From positions 1,466,501 through 1,530,500 of the forward strand of contig NZ_AP019810.1 in NCBI RefSeq assembly GCF_013394305.1: a stretch of 64,000 nt of DNA, written 5' to 3'. Made by a program: the position numbers and the translations under genes. This DNA is from Enterococcus mundtii (GTDB taxonomy: Bacteria > Bacillota > Bacilli > Lactobacillales > Enterococcaceae). This document shows, piece by piece, positions 25,682 through 34,936 of this stretch. Within the stretch, counting starts at the first letter, position 1; each line of letters starts with the position of its first letter. The notes beneath the pieces are model-generated. The model searched no databases, was not told the origin of the DNA, and saw nothing but the letters and a program-made list of their open reading frames with translations.

Positions 25682-25715
25682 GTCTGCCACCTGTTTCTGC
25701 AGACGGCTTTTTATA
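25682..25715 (+). terminator. Rho-independent terminator in the regulatory gap
   Basis: GTCTGC pairs with GCAGAC around CACCTGTTTCT and is followed by GGCTTTTTAT. It directly follows a 19-codon ORF (25623-25682) that lacks a ribosome site, so some short plus-strand transcript probably ends here. Confidence 0.6.
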
Positions 25716-25719
25716 TGTT

Positions 25720-25924
25720 AGCAAGAATATTTACAAATCTTATTGACATTTTTACGAAGTTTAGTAAAATAAGAGTATACAAAATAAACCTATCTAACAC
25801 ATTAATGCTTGCTGGGGAGCGGTTTTAATGAGTTCTATTTAGCAATTTATTTTGTAAATATTCTTGCTTACAAGATAACTATAACTAACTTTAATAAAAT
25901 AGTCAACTATTTTTTATTAAAGTT
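25720..25924 (+). promoter_or_regulatory. repressor promoter/operator region with inverted repeats
   Basis: It contains a promoter TTGACA (25743-25748), 16 bp, TAAAAT (25765-25770) reading toward the repressor. A perfect 18-bp inverted repeat has arms at 25720-25737 and 25851-25868 and encloses that promoter. A second palindrome, AACTTTAATAAAA/TTTTATTAAAGTT, occupies 25887-25924 just before the repressor gene. These are candidate operators of the lysis-lysogeny switch. Confidence 0.6.
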
Positions 25925-25960
25925 CGTAATTAATTTCGGTAAGCTATTAAGGTGATGTTT

Positions 25961-26317
25961 ATGAGTTTATTTGATCGAATAAAAGACCTAGCTGCCAAAA
26001 GAGGAAAAAATGTTCAAGATGTCGCAAGAGACTTAGGATTCGGCGAAAACGTAATTTATTATTGGAAGAAAAAAACACCATCTACAGAAAAACTTCAGAA
26101 AGTTGCAGACTACTTCGGTGTCTCTGTAGACTATCTCCTTGGTAGAGAAGATTCTAAAAGAGTTGAGCTAAAGCCGGAAGAAGACGAATTGATTGTTATG
26201 TTCCGTAAAAATACGTCGGATATGGACGACGATGAAAAAAAAGAGTTCAACGAATCACTAGACAAGCTAATGTCATTTGCTAGAGAATTATTTGAAAAAG
26301 ATAAAAAAAAGAATTAA
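25961..26317 (+). CDS. phage CI-like repressor, XRE family
   Basis: A 118-residue protein. Residues ~3-62 are an XRE HTH (LFDRIKDLAAKRGKNVQDVARDLGFGENVIYYWKKKTPSTEKLQKVADYFGVSVDYLLG). A charged helical C-terminus replaces the LexA-like peptidase domain, so inactivation probably depends on the ImmA protease encoded next rather than RecA autocleavage. The start is the ATG at 25961, with AAGGTG upstream; a longer GTG form is not needed. Confidence 0.85.
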   Translation: MSLFDRIKDLAAKRGKNVQDVARDLGFGENVIYYWKKKTPSTEKLQKVADYFGVSVDYLLGREDSKRVELKPEEDELIVMFRKNTSDMDDDEKKEFNESLDKLMSFARELFEKDKKKN

Positions 26318-26329
26318 GGACTGTTGCCT

Positions 26330-27079
26330 ATGTATAATCGTGAAACTTTTGAGTACAGAAAATTAGATGCTTCCAACTACCTTTCATATTCAGAAAATGC
26401 TCTTTCCCTTCTGACTATCATTTCAGAATGGGCAGAAATGCCCATATCTGAAATTACTTACTTTAACGTCATTGATTTTTTTGTAATGCATTTCGAAATT
26501 GAAATCGTTTTTTTTGATAGTTCATCCGGAACTTATAAGTCTATCTATGACTGCTTCAATCCAGAAGTATTGGAGGTTGACGCAACATTCTATAAACATG
26601 TCTCTGGTTTTACGGTTACAAACGGATCGAGTTTTAAGATATTCCTGCACAAATATAGAAACAAACATCGAATAATCTTCACTCTACTACACGAACTTGC
26701 TCATATTTATTTTCATTGCTCAGATAATTCATATATGCAAATTTTTGCTTCAATGGATGTTAGGAGTCACTATCCAGATGAAATATTACCTTTCGAAGAT
26801 GAAGCAAATGTAATCGCTTCTATACTTTACCTGAACAATGAAAAGCTAGTTGAGTACCTGGACGATGGGAGTTCTTTCGATTTAATTCTAGCAAAACATT
26901 GTATAAGTCGTAGAGCTTTGCACAACAGAATTAAAAACTATCTTATTTATGACCTAGGCTTAAACCACGATGTTGCAATTTCTAAATACCTAGTGCCTTA
27001 TAGGTCAGAAGTATATGGTAAATACGCTATTACTCAGCTTCAATCAGTTATGAGCATGTCCAAAAGCTTTCATTTTTAA
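26330..27079 (+). CDS. ImmA/IrrE-family metalloprotease
   Basis: A 249-residue protein with the zinc-protease motif HELAH (in IIFTLLHELAHIYFH) and a third acidic ligand region (FEDEANVIASILYL). ImmA proteases cleave the neighbouring XRE repressor on induction; here the gene follows the repressor by 12 bp. The ATG at 26330 lies 10 bases after AAGGA. The C-terminal region (~residues 175-235) is a small helical domain. The protein is longer than B. subtilis ImmA. Confidence 0.85.
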   Translation: MYNRETFEYRKLDASNYLSYSENALSLLTIISEWAEMPISEITYFNVIDFFVMHFEIEIVFFDSSSGTYKSIYDCFNPEVLEVDATFYKHVSGFTVTNGSSFKIFLHKYRNKHRIIFTLLHELAHIYFHCSDNSYMQIFASMDVRSHYPDEILPFEDEANVIASILYLNNEKLVEYLDDGSSFDLILAKHCISRRALHNRIKNYLIYDLGLNHDVAISKYLVPYRSEVYGKYAITQLQSVMSMSKSFHF

Positions 27080-27084
27080 GCATA

Positions 27085-27130
27085 AAAAAATACCCCATAG
27101 AAGCTGTACACTTCTATCAGGGTACCCTCT
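27085..27130 (+). terminator. terminator after the repressor/ImmA unit
   Basis: TACCCCATAGAAG pairs with CTTCTATCAGGGTA a few bases after the ImmA stop. The T-run is weak on the plus strand, while the A-run upstream makes it better on the minus strand. Confidence 0.5.
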
Positions 27131-27170
27131 TACTCTAACAACTATAATTTTACCAGAAAGAGGGAATGGA

Positions 27171-28040
27171 ATGAAGAAAATTATGTTTTTAGGATTATTA
27201 ATAACGGTATTTTTGTTATCTGGATGTGGAAACAATAAATCCATTGATTTGAGTGATATTAGAAGCACTACTTTCGACGATACCATATTCACTCCAGTTG
27301 AAGCAGAAATTGAAAACAACGAATTACTAAAGCTTGAATTTACATGGAAGTATGGGAAAAACGAAAATAGTCGTGAAAAGTATATATTTAACGGCACTTA
27401 TGTAAGAATTGATGTTTCACAAAATGGACGAAACCTTAAACAGGCAAATACTCCTGCTGAAGCTCGAATGAATAATCCAATCTATGAGGCTCAAGAAGCA
27501 ACTATTCGTCCAAGGTATGAGTTATTAAATACGAAAGATGCGGTTGAAGTGCTAATATCTGACAAAACAACAGGGAAATCATATAGACACTTTGTTATCG
27601 ACTTAGATAATGGTACCGCAGAACAAACCGAAATTGATGATATTTCTATATCTTCTAGGGAGGCTAAAAGAAAAAACGAAAGCTCGGATGACAACGCCGA
27701 TGCACTAAACATGTTTATCTCTATGTCAGATTTTTATGCGAGTTTGAAAGAATATTTAAATTCAAATGAATTGAATAACGTCATTGAAATTAGCTCAGAC
27801 AACCTAGTTTGGGCTGCCGAACAGACTCTAACCAAACTGGAAACACAAGCTCCTGATTCTGCTGAATATCTTAAAATGTTATCAAATAGATGCATTGACT
27901 ATGCAACTGCTGCCCGAAAATCAGATGAAGAGAAACTTGATGAGTTATCAACCCAAATTGACAGAATTATTGGAACTCTTTCTAAAAATTACTTTGATGA
28001 CTATATGCCAGATTCTATAAAATCTTTACAAGGAAACTAA
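27171..28040 (+). CDS. prophage lipoprotein, unknown
   Basis: A 289-residue protein with a lipobox (MKKIMFLGLLITVFLLSGC, lipidation at C19). Residues ~30-165 look like a beta-rich extracellular domain and the C-terminal ~120 residues are helical. It sits between ImmA and the integrase, where phages often carry superinfection-immunity or exclusion lipoproteins. That role is inferred from position only. AGAGGGA precedes the ATG. Confidence 0.7.
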   Translation: MKKIMFLGLLITVFLLSGCGNNKSIDLSDIRSTTFDDTIFTPVEAEIENNELLKLEFTWKYGKNENSREKYIFNGTYVRIDVSQNGRNLKQANTPAEARMNNPIYEAQEATIRPRYELLNTKDAVEVLISDKTTGKSYRHFVIDLDNGTAEQTEIDDISISSREAKRKNESSDDNADALNMFISMSDFYASLKEYLNSNELNNVIEISSDNLVWAAEQTLTKLETQAPDSAEYLKMLSNRCIDYATAARKSDEEKLDELSTQIDRIIGTLSKNYFDDYMPDSIKSLQGN

Positions 28041-28103
28041 TAGGGGAAATAGTCTCAGATTATAAATTGATTAGGTATAAGAATATTTGGAGGAGTTTTT
28101 ACA

Positions 28104-28562
28104 ATGAATGGATATAGAAAATACAAAAAAATGTTTTGGATACTCTCACTAGGTATTATCGGATTTTATCTTTTTCTAGGGTGGAAATTGGGTAGCTATA
28201 AAGATGATGGGATACTATTCATTTTAGCAATCGCTCTTATCACCCTATTTCTGGCTACACGTAGTAATAATTTCTATGATAAGTGGGAAAAATGGAATAC
28301 TGAAGGACCAGAAAAATATGATAAGTTGAGCGCTCAAACACCAGTAAAAAAAGAGAATAAAAATATCATCAAATGCCCAACCTGTCAATCCAGAGATGTG
28401 CAATTCATGCAAAATAATAAAAAAGGATTTTCAATTGGGAAAGCTGTCGGTGGTGCTGCATTGACAGGCGGAATAGGTACATTGGCAGGATTTGCTGGAA
28501 AAAAAGGGAAAAATCAGTGGTTCTGTACGAATTGCCACACTACATTTGAAACAAAAAATTAA
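28104..28562 (+). CDS. membrane protein with zinc ribbon
   Basis: A 152-residue protein. Two membrane segments lie near the N-terminus (FWILSLGIIGFYLFLGWKL and GILFILAIALITLFLA). After a linker, CPTCQSRD and CTNCHTTF form a split zinc ribbon around a Gly-rich hydrophobic stretch (IGKAVGGAALTGGIGTLAGFAG). The type is common near phage integrases; function unknown. AGGAG precedes the ATG. Confidence 0.7.
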   Translation: MNGYRKYKKMFWILSLGIIGFYLFLGWKLGSYKDDGILFILAIALITLFLATRSNNFYDKWEKWNTEGPEKYDKLSAQTPVKKENKNIIKCPTCQSRDVQFMQNNKKGFSIGKAVGGAALTGGIGTLAGFAGKKGKNQWFCTNCHTTFETKN

Positions 28563-28628
28563 AGACTAGCCTTTGGGCTTTTCTTTTCCATATTTACAAG
28601 AACATATATTCTTGAAAGGAATTTTATT

Positions 28629-29786
28629 ATGGCTATGATTAAACAATATAAAAAGAAAAACGGGGAGAAAGCTTGGTATTTTAAAACATATTTAGGGATT
28701 GATCCGATGACAAAGAAGAAAAAATATACTACCAAAAGAGGATTTAAAACACAAAAGGAGGCTAAAATAGCCTTATCAAGACTAGAATTAGAAATTGAGA
28801 AAAACGGACTTCCAACTAAAAAAATTGAAATTCCAACTTTCAGAGAAGTCTATAATCTTTGGTACGAACAATATAAAAACACGGTCAAAGAAAGCACGCT
28901 ATTTGTCCAAAAAAATGCGATTGAAAAACATATTCTGCCAAATTTTGGATCGCTCTCGTTAGACAAAATAACCGTTGTTTATTGTCAAGAACAAGTGAAT
29001 AATTGGTTCACTTACTATAAAAAGTATTCTAATCTTATTGGCTTAACGACTAGGATAATTGATTATGGGCTTAAAATCGGTCTTCTCTCAACTAATCCAA
29101 TGAATCATGTGATAAGACCACGAAAATCCGAACGAATTGATCAAGAAAAATATGTCTCCCCTTTTTATTCTAAAGAGCAATTGAAGAGTTTTTTAGAGAT
29201 CTTAAACCGTCACGAAGACATACAACTGTTTACTATGTTCAGAGTGATGTCATTCACAGGACTACGAAAAGGAGAGCTACAGGCCCTGCGTTGGAAAGAT
29301 TGCGATTTATCAAAAGGCACTATATCAGTCAATCAGACATTGGCAAAAAGTGAATACGGTAAAGAAATATTCCAGACTCCCAAAACAAAGCATAGCCGTC
29401 GTACTATTTCAATTGATGATGAAACTCTTAAGTACCTTGTATCTTGGAAAAAAGAGCAACGGAGAAGATATCTAAAGCTAGGTATTAATACTCTCAAACC
29501 TGAACAGCTTCTGTTTACTGACATTGACAATAAACATCTTTACCTCGATTATCTGAATAATTTTATGAAAGCTTTTTTAAAGGAACACAATTTAGAGAAG
29601 ATTACTATTCACGGTTTTAGGCATACACACTGTAGCTTATTATTTGAAGCAGGTGTCAGCATTAAAGAAGTACAAGAGCGAATGGGGCACACCGATATAA
29701 AAACCACTATGGATATCTATACTCACGTAACCGAAAAAGCCAAGGAACAGACCGCTGAAAAATATGCCGCGTATATGAATTTTTGA
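28629..29786 (+). CDS. int: phage integrase, tyrosine recombinase
   Basis: A 385-residue tyrosine recombinase. An N-terminal arm-binding domain (~residues 1-60; KAWYFKTYLGIDPMTKKKKYTTKRGF) is followed by a SAM-like core-binding domain (~70-165) and the catalytic domain. Catalytic residues visible are R213 (TGLRKGE), H328 and R331 (HGFRHTH), H354 (RMGHTD) and nucleophile Y364 (MDIYTH). All are present, so it should be active. It ends ~85 bp from attR in rpsI, the usual position. Direct AAAGTATGGTC repeats at both prophage ends are candidate arm sites. Confidence 0.95.
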   Translation: MAMIKQYKKKNGEKAWYFKTYLGIDPMTKKKKYTTKRGFKTQKEAKIALSRLELEIEKNGLPTKKIEIPTFREVYNLWYEQYKNTVKESTLFVQKNAIEKHILPNFGSLSLDKITVVYCQEQVNNWFTYYKKYSNLIGLTTRIIDYGLKIGLLSTNPMNHVIRPRKSERIDQEKYVSPFYSKEQLKSFLEILNRHEDIQLFTMFRVMSFTGLRKGELQALRWKDCDLSKGTISVNQTLAKSEYGKEIFQTPKTKHSRRTISIDDETLKYLVSWKKEQRRRYLKLGINTLKPEQLLFTDIDNKHLYLDYLNNFMKAFLKEHNLEKITIHGFRHTHCSLLFEAGVSIKEVQERMGHTDIKTTMDIYTHVTEKAKEQTAEKYAAYMNF

Positions 29787-29808
29787 AAGTATGGTCAAAA
29801 GTATGGTC
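29786..29808 (+). other. putative integrase arm-type sites, right end
   Basis: Two direct copies of AAAGTATGGTC (29786-29796 and 29798-29808) overlap the end of int and match the pair at 7682-7703 in orientation. Confidence 0.6.
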
Positions 29809-29811
29809 AAA

Positions 29812-29850
29812 ACAAAAAAAGAGGCGTCTCTCGAATTGAGAAACACCTCG
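29812..29850 (-). terminator. rpsI terminator supplied by the prophage
   Basis: On the minus strand GAGGTGTTTCTCAATTC pairs with GAGAGACGCCTC and is followed by a run of T. It lies between attR and int, so it is phage DNA that now terminates rplM-rpsI in place of the displaced terminator near 7400. Confidence 0.75.
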
Positions 29851-29870
29851 TAAAGCTTGATATAACAATG

Positions 29871-29924
29871 ATTAACGTTTTGAAAATTGTGAAGCTTTGC
29901 GGGCTTTTTTAAGACCTGGTTTTT
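29871..29924. other. attR: attachment site within the 3' end of rpsI
   Basis: This 54-bp repeat of attL (four mismatches) contains the working rpsI stop codon and its last 15 codons. Insertion here leaves the ribosomal protein intact because the phage core carries an equivalent coding tail. Confidence 0.92.
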
Positions 29925-30264
29925 TACGTTCAACCATACGTGCGTCACGTGTAAGTAACCCAGCGCGTTTAAGAGCTAAACGGAAGTCAGGATCAACTTC
30001 TAGCAATGCACGAGCGATTCCGTGACGGATAGCTCCTGATTGTCCAGCGTAGCCTCCACCGTTTACGTTAACAAATACGTCATATGCGCCTTTTGTTTCA
30101 GTAACGCCGAAAGGTTGATTGATAACTTCACGCAAGTCAGCATGTGGAATGTATTCTTCAACATCTTTTTTGTTGATAGTAATTTTACCAGTTCCTGGTA
30201 CTAAGCGTACGCGAGCAACTGCATTTTTACGACGGCCTGTGCCGATATATTGAACTTGTGCCAA
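29872..30264 (-). CDS. rpsI: 30S ribosomal protein S9
   Basis: A 130-residue S9 ([20 protein letters not shown]…) ending in the conserved basic tail [12 protein letters not shown], which reaches the P-site tRNA. It is full length despite the prophage at its 3' end. It is co-transcribed with rplM, 15 bp upstream, and AGGAGGGA precedes the ATG. Confidence 0.98.
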   Translation of the reverse strand: MAQVQYIGTGRRKNAVARVRLVPGTGKITINKKDVEEYIPHADLREVINQPFGVTETKGAYDVFVNVNGGGYAGQSGAIRHGIARALLEVDPDFRLALKRAGLLTRDARMVERKKPGLKKARKASQFSKR

Positions 30265-30279
30265 TGAAATTCCCTCCTA

Positions 30280-30723
30280 TTAGATTAAGTTTGTGATGTC
30301 TAAAACTTCTGGTTGTTGTGCTGCATGTGGATGTTCTGCTCCACCGTATACATTCAATTTTGTAAATTGTTTGCGGCCTAAAGTATTTTTAGGTAGCATG
30401 CCTTTTACAGAAGTTTCGATCAAACGACGAGAATTTTTAGCACGCAATTCACCAGCTGAGATTGATTTCAATCCTCCTGGGTAGTTGCTGTGACGGTAAT
30501 AAATTTTATCAGTCGCTTTTTTACCTGTTAATTTCACTTTATCTGCATTGATAACAATGACGAAATCGCCAGTATCCAAATGAGGGGTGAAAGTTGGTTT
30601 ATTTTTTCCACGTAGTACAGATGCAACAACTGTTGAAAGACGTCCCAATGGAACATCAGTTGCGTCTACTACATACCATTTACGTTCTACTTCGCCTGGT
30701 TTGGCCATATATGTTGTACGCAC
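30280..30723 (-). CDS. rplM: 50S ribosomal protein L13
   Basis: A 147-residue L13, the normal length, beginning [20 protein letters not shown] with a GTG start at 30723 and GGAGG eight bases upstream. Longer in-frame extensions would run into the leader RNA. It carries the family motif [13 protein letters not shown] and ends [13 protein letters not shown]. It is a 50S assembly protein and the first gene of the rplM-rpsI operon. Confidence 0.98.
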   Translation of the reverse strand: MRTTYMAKPGEVERKWYVVDATDVPLGRLSTVVASVLRGKNKPTFTPHLDTGDFVIVINADKVKLTGKKATDKIYYRHSNYPGGLKSISAGELRAKNSRRLIETSVKGMLPKNTLGRKQFTKLNVYGGAEHPHAAQQPEVLDITNLI

Positions 30724-30805
30724 GTTAGTTTCCTCCAATTTAAGTTCTGATGTTTGACATACACTTCGAGTTTCCGGGGCTCTTTGTGGGGCAAACAATA
30801 CCATT
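30724..30805 (-). promoter_or_regulatory. rplM leader RNA (L13-leader type)
   Basis: The ~80-nt untranslated leader contains GCCCC…GGGGC-type complementary segments (TTTGCCCCACAAAGAGCCCCGG). Firmicutes rplM genes commonly carry an autoregulatory L13-leader RNA here. Assignment is from position and fold, without a covariance search. Confidence 0.55.
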
Positions 30806-30809
30806 TAAC

Positions 30810-30838
30810 ATATTACCTGCAAATACCGATAATGTCAA
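30810..30838 (-). promoter_or_regulatory. promoter of rplM-rpsI
   Basis: On the minus strand, TTGACA (30838-30833), 17 bp, TAATAT (30815-30810), with G-rich TGCAGG before the -10. This is close to consensus, as expected for a ribosomal protein operon. The remaining 30839-31085 is AT-rich and holds no gene. Confidence 0.8.
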
Positions 30839-31085
30839 CGTTTTTCTATACTTTTGAAAAATTAAATTTCTTTTTCATTTTTATCTTTTCATCGTTTTAG
30901 TTTCTTTTAGACTAAGAAATTCGTTCTGTATAAAAAGTTGTGTATTTACATTATTTTTGAATATTATTTTCATTTTATTTATTTTTATGTATATTTATTT
31001 AATTTATTGATTGCTTTTTTATTTTTATGGTGTTATCATTTGAAACATCTATTTTGAAAACACTTAAAAATAAAGGGGCGATTTT

Positions 31086-32297
31086 ATGAAAGAAAAAATT
31101 ATATTGGCTTACTCAGGTGGATTAGATACCTCTGTGGCAATCAAATGGTTGGCAAAAGATTATGAGGTGATTGCTTGTTGCCTAGATATCGGTGAAGGCA
31201 AAGATACAGCTTTTATTAAAGAAAAAGCACTTCAAGTTGGTGCAATTGCGTCTTATGCCATCGATGCCAAAGAGGAATTTGCTCAAGAATTTGCATTGAT
31301 CGCGCTACAAGGTCATACGTTTTACGAGCAGTCTTACCCACTGGTTTCTGCGCTTTCTCGCCCCTTGATCGCAAAAAAATTAGTGGAATTAGCTCGAAAA
31401 ACTGGTGCAACGACGATTGCTCATGGCTGTACAGGAAAAGGCAATGACCAAGTTCGTTTTGAAGTAGCAATCAATGCCTTGGCACCTGAAATGAAAATCA
31501 TTGCACCGGTTCGTCAATGGCAATGGTCTCGGGAAGAAGAAATCGCCTATGCGAAAGAAAATGATGTGCCGATCCCAGCAGATTTGGAGAATCCATATTC
31601 TATCGACCAAAACTTGTGGGGACGTGCTTGTGAGTGTGGTGTGTTAGAGGACCCTTGGGCGACTCCGCCAGCAGGTGCTTATGATATTACGACAGCGTTG
31701 GAGTATACACCTGATCAGCCGGATATCATTGAACTCACTTTTGAACAAGGCGTTCCAGTTGCTTTGAATCAAGAAAGTTTACCTTTATCCGAATTGATCT
31801 TGTCTTTGAATCAATTAGCCGGCAAGCATGGAATCGGACGGATCGATCATGTGGAGAATCGTCTGGTAGGGATCAAATCGCGGGAAGTGTATGAATGCCC
31901 TGGAGCGATCACTTTGATGCAGGCACACAAAGAGCTGGAAGATTTGACCTTCGTTCGTGAATTAGCACATTTCAAACCAATGATCGAGCAACAGTTGAGC
32001 CAAATGATTTACGATGGTCTCTGGTTCAATCCATTGACCGATGCGTTGATCTCTTTCTTGAAAGCAACACAGACTGCGGTCAATGGGACTGTCCGTGTCA
32101 AACTATTCAAAGGAAATGTCATCGTTGAAGGACGTAAATCAGCCAATAGTCTATATAACGAAGAACTAGCAACGTATACTTCAGCGGATACCTTCGATCA
32201 ACAAGCTGCTGTCGGTTTTATCAAGCTTTGGGGTCTACCATCGAAAGTCTATGCGGAAGTTCAAACGCAACAACAAACAGCCGTAGGATCAGAGTAG
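31086..32297 (+). CDS. argG: argininosuccinate synthase
   Basis: A 403-residue ligase that joins citrulline and aspartate using ATP. The pyrophosphate loop [15 protein letters not shown] is at residues 8-22, with [17 protein letters not shown] and [18 protein letters not shown] later, all diagnostic. GGGGCG precedes the ATG. argH follows after 101 bp. Only these two arginine genes are here, so the strain may convert citrulline to arginine without full synthesis; other arg genes could lie elsewhere. Confidence 0.97.
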   Translation: MKEKIILAYSGGLDTSVAIKWLAKDYEVIACCLDIGEGKDTAFIKEKALQVGAIASYAIDAKEEFAQEFALIALQGHTFYEQSYPLVSALSRPLIAKKLVELARKTGATTIAHGCTGKGNDQVRFEVAINALAPEMKIIAPVRQWQWSREEEIAYAKENDVPIPADLENPYSIDQNLWGRACECGVLEDPWATPPAGAYDITTALEYTPDQPDIIELTFEQGVPVALNQESLPLSELILSLNQLAGKHGIGRIDHVENRLVGIKSREVYECPGAITLMQAHKELEDLTFVRELAHFKPMIEQQLSQMIYDGLWFNPLTDALISFLKATQTAVNGTVRVKLFKGNVIVEGRKSANSLYNEELATYTSADTFDQQAAVGFIKLWGLPSKVYAEVQTQQQTAVGSE

Positions 32298-32304
32298 CGA
32301 GTAA

Positions 32305-32380
32305 AGCAATCAAAAGAAAAGTAAGGTAAAAGCTGAGTGCGAACTCAAACAGGACCTTTTACCTGCTTTTCTTTCATTCA
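32305..32380 (+). terminator. hairpin between argG and argH
   Basis: AAAGTAAGGTAAAAG pairs with CTTTTACCTGCTTTT around a ~20-nt loop and is followed by CTTTC, a weak T-run. It may be a partial terminator or an mRNA-stability element that sets the argG/argH ratio. Confidence 0.5.
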
Positions 32381-32398
32381 AAACATAGGAGGAATCAC

Positions 32399-33784
32399 AT
32401 GGATAAACTTTGGGGTGGACGGTTTCAAGGAAAAAGTGAACAATGGATCGATGCATTCGGTGCTTCGATCTCCTTTGATCAAAAATTAGCTCAACAAGAT
32501 ATTTTAGGTAGTCTCGCCCATGTGAAAATGTTGGCCCATACTGGGATTTTGTCCGAGGAAGAAGCGCAACAGATCATCGCTGGTTTGGAAAAACTGCAAA
32601 CACGCTTAACGAATGGCACTTTGCATTTTTCGGTGGAAAATGAAGACATCCACTTGAATATTGAAAAATGCCTGCATGAGGAAATCGGACCTGTTGCCGG
32701 GAAACTACATACTGCTCGTAGCCGTAATGACCAAGTCGCAACAGACATGCACTTGTATCTAAAAGATACGGTACTTGAACTGATTGAAAAGCTTCATTCG
32801 TTACGTCAAACGTTCGTGGAAAAAGCAGCAGAGCATACGGCTACGATCATGCCAGGATATACTCATCTGCAACACGCCCAACCGATTTCCTTTGGCCATC
32901 ATCTCTTAGCGTACTATCAGATGTTTACTCGTGACCATGAACGCTTCACAGAAAGCCTGAAACGAATCGATATTTCCCCTTTAGGCAGTGCCGCATTGGC
33001 AGGTACGACGTTTCCGATTGATCGTTCCTTTGCTGCAAATGAATTAGGCTTTTCTGCTGTTTATGCAAACAGTTTAGACGCCGTTAGTGACCGTGATTTT
33101 ATTCTGGAGTTTTTAAGTAATGCTTCATTATTGATGATGCACTTGTCCCGTTTTTGTGAAGAAATCATTTTTTGGTGTAGTTACGAATGTCAATACATTG
33201 AACTTTCGGATACTTTTTCAACAGGCAGTTCGATCATGCCTCAAAAGAAAAATCCAGATATGGCGGAATTGATACGTGGAAAAACTGGTCGAGTATATGG
33301 TAATTTATTTGGTTTACTCACGTTGATGAAAGGTTTGCCTTTAGCTTATAACAAAGATTTCCAAGAAGATAAAGAAGGCATGTTCGATACGAGTGAAACG
33401 ATTTTAGCTAGTCTCTCGATCATGGAAGGTATGGTCAAAACCATGGAAGTGAACAAAGCCCGAATGTATGCAGCCACGCAAAAAGATTTCTCCAATGCGA
33501 CTGAGTTAGCCGATTACTTGGCTGCAAAGGGCATCCCCTTCCGTCAAGCACATGAGATTGTCGGTAAACTCGTCTTACATTGTACACAGCAAGGTTGCTT
33601 GTTACAAGACCTCCCACTAACAGAATTCCAAGCAATCAGCCCGCTGATCGAATCTGATCTTTACGATACCTTACTTCCAGAAACTGCCGTGAAACGTCGC
33701 AATTCATTAGGTGGTACAGGTTTTGACCAAGTAGAAATACAGATTGAGCAAGCACTACATCAGTTGAAAATAGACAAGAACTAA
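32399..33784 (+). CDS. argH: argininosuccinate lyase
   Basis: A 461-residue member of the fumarase/aspartase superfamily that splits argininosuccinate into arginine and fumarate. The signature [12 protein letters not shown] (~residues 277-288) carries the catalytic serine loop, and [13 protein letters not shown] and [14 protein letters not shown] are the other conserved regions. AGGAGG lies before the ATG. Normal length and intact. Confidence 0.97.
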   Translation: MDKLWGGRFQGKSEQWIDAFGASISFDQKLAQQDILGSLAHVKMLAHTGILSEEEAQQIIAGLEKLQTRLTNGTLHFSVENEDIHLNIEKCLHEEIGPVAGKLHTARSRNDQVATDMHLYLKDTVLELIEKLHSLRQTFVEKAAEHTATIMPGYTHLQHAQPISFGHHLLAYYQMFTRDHERFTESLKRIDISPLGSAALAGTTFPIDRSFAANELGFSAVYANSLDAVSDRDFILEFLSNASLLMMHLSRFCEEIIFWCSYECQYIELSDTFSTGSSIMPQKKNPDMAELIRGKTGRVYGNLFGLLTLMKGLPLAYNKDFQEDKEGMFDTSETILASLSIMEGMVKTMEVNKARMYAATQKDFSNATELADYLAAKGIPFRQAHEIVGKLVLHCTQQGCLLQDLPLTEFQAISPLIESDLYDTLLPETAVKRRNSLGGTGFDQVEIQIEQALHQLKIDKN

Positions 33785-33785
33785 A

Positions 33786-33838
33786 AGAACATCTTGAGAC
33801 AATGTTTCCACACGTTGTCTCAAGACGTTCTTTTTTGT
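33786..33838 (+). terminator. terminator after argH
   Basis: AAGAACATCTTGAGACAA pairs with TTGTCTCAAGACGTTCTT and is followed by TTTT. It is a strong hairpin starting immediately after the argH stop. Confidence 0.9.
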
Positions 33839-33943
33839 AGTTTACATTTTTCAAAAATATGCAAAAAAAGTTCAATCTTTTAAGAATAAACATGTCATAC
33901 TTTAGTTTAAAAAACTTTTTAAAACAGAAAGGAAAAAACGATT

Positions 33944-34918
33944 ATGACCTTCTTCCCCTTTGTCGATCCCAATCGTCGACCACAAGCCAAGATTCGAAAA
34001 ATGACAGAAGAACTCACACAAAAATTTCAAGCAATCGATCCAGATTTGACTTTGATACATAATGATAACTTTATTGATTATGGTCCAGAGGTCTTTCCAA
34101 AGCTATCGAAAATTTATTGGGACCCTCGTGTGCCAGATCATCCAATGGAACATTTTGTGTATTCGGAGTATCGGTTGAAATATCAATTTTATACGCTCTA
34201 TTGTTTTACACCTTATGGCGAACAAATTGATGAACATTAAGGAAAAGTAAATCATTCGGATCGAAAAACGCTACAAGCAATTGACGATTTGATATTAACT
34301 GTTATTCACACTTATCAAGCAAAAAACTTATCTTACTGGAAGGATTTATTTCCAGAAGAACAATTCCAACAAACAATCGCATCTCATTATCAAAGAACTT
34401 CACAGATGATCGGTGAAGGTAAAAAAAGTAGTCGACTAATCACATTCACTGACCCCAAGCATCGACCTTTGGCTGCTGTAGAAAAGAATACGAATTTTCT
34501 AGAAACTCAGCTAAATCAATTAGATTCTCGATTAACTGTGACTCATGATGATTCATTTATTGATTTCGGCCCAAAAGATGGACATTTTCTTGCGGAATGT
34601 CCATATGATCCTGAAGAAGACGACCCAGACGATGATAGACTGGGTTTATCGGATGAAGAATATGTCATTTGTTATGAAAACACTCCTCTATTTGGGATTT
34701 CCCCATATGGATTGAGCTTTGGATATCACGGAGATTTTTTTAATGGGGGGATTCCGATGATAGACTACCTAGGAATAAGAAAGACTCACAATGAAACTAT
34801 TTTAAAAATTATTTACACGTATAAACTTTATAATATGTATTATTGGCGTGAACAGTATACACCAGAAGATTTCCAAATAAAATCTAAAAAGTTCAAAAAA
34901 GATTGGTCCTTAAGTTAA
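33944..34918 (+). pseudogene. internally duplicated cytoplasmic protein, broken by a stop codon
   Basis: One reading frame runs through both parts, interrupted only by a TAA at 34238-34240. The N-terminal part (98 codons) and the remainder stay in frame with each other. The whole would be two ~160-residue repeats. Repeat 1 has VDPNRRPQAKIRKM, HNDNFIDYGPE and TYQAKNLSYWKDLFPEEQF. Repeat 2 has TDPKHRPLAAVEKN, HDDSFIDFGPK and TYKLYNMYYWREQYTPEDF. No signal peptide. I do not know the family. Both halves might be translated separately, but the second has no good start. GAAAGG precedes the ATG. Confidence 0.7.
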
Positions 34919-34936
34919 TTAAGGACTAATCTTTTT

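Larger units (their letters stand above)
7529..29924. mobile_element. defective prophage integrated in the 3' end of rpsI
   Basis: A 22.4-kb temperate-phage remnant bounded by 54-bp repeats that contain the last 15 codons of rpsI. Gene order from attR to attL is integrase, accessory genes, ImmA and repressor (plus strand). The minus-strand part runs Cro-like, antirepressor and early genes, recombination gene, hybrid HNH/tape-measure gene, tail tip, baseplate, holin, endolysin and accessory genes. Terminase, portal, capsid, head-tail connector, tail tube and replication genes are absent. It is therefore unlikely to form particles on its own. Integrase and both att sites look intact, so excision may still be possible. 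Confidence 0.95.
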
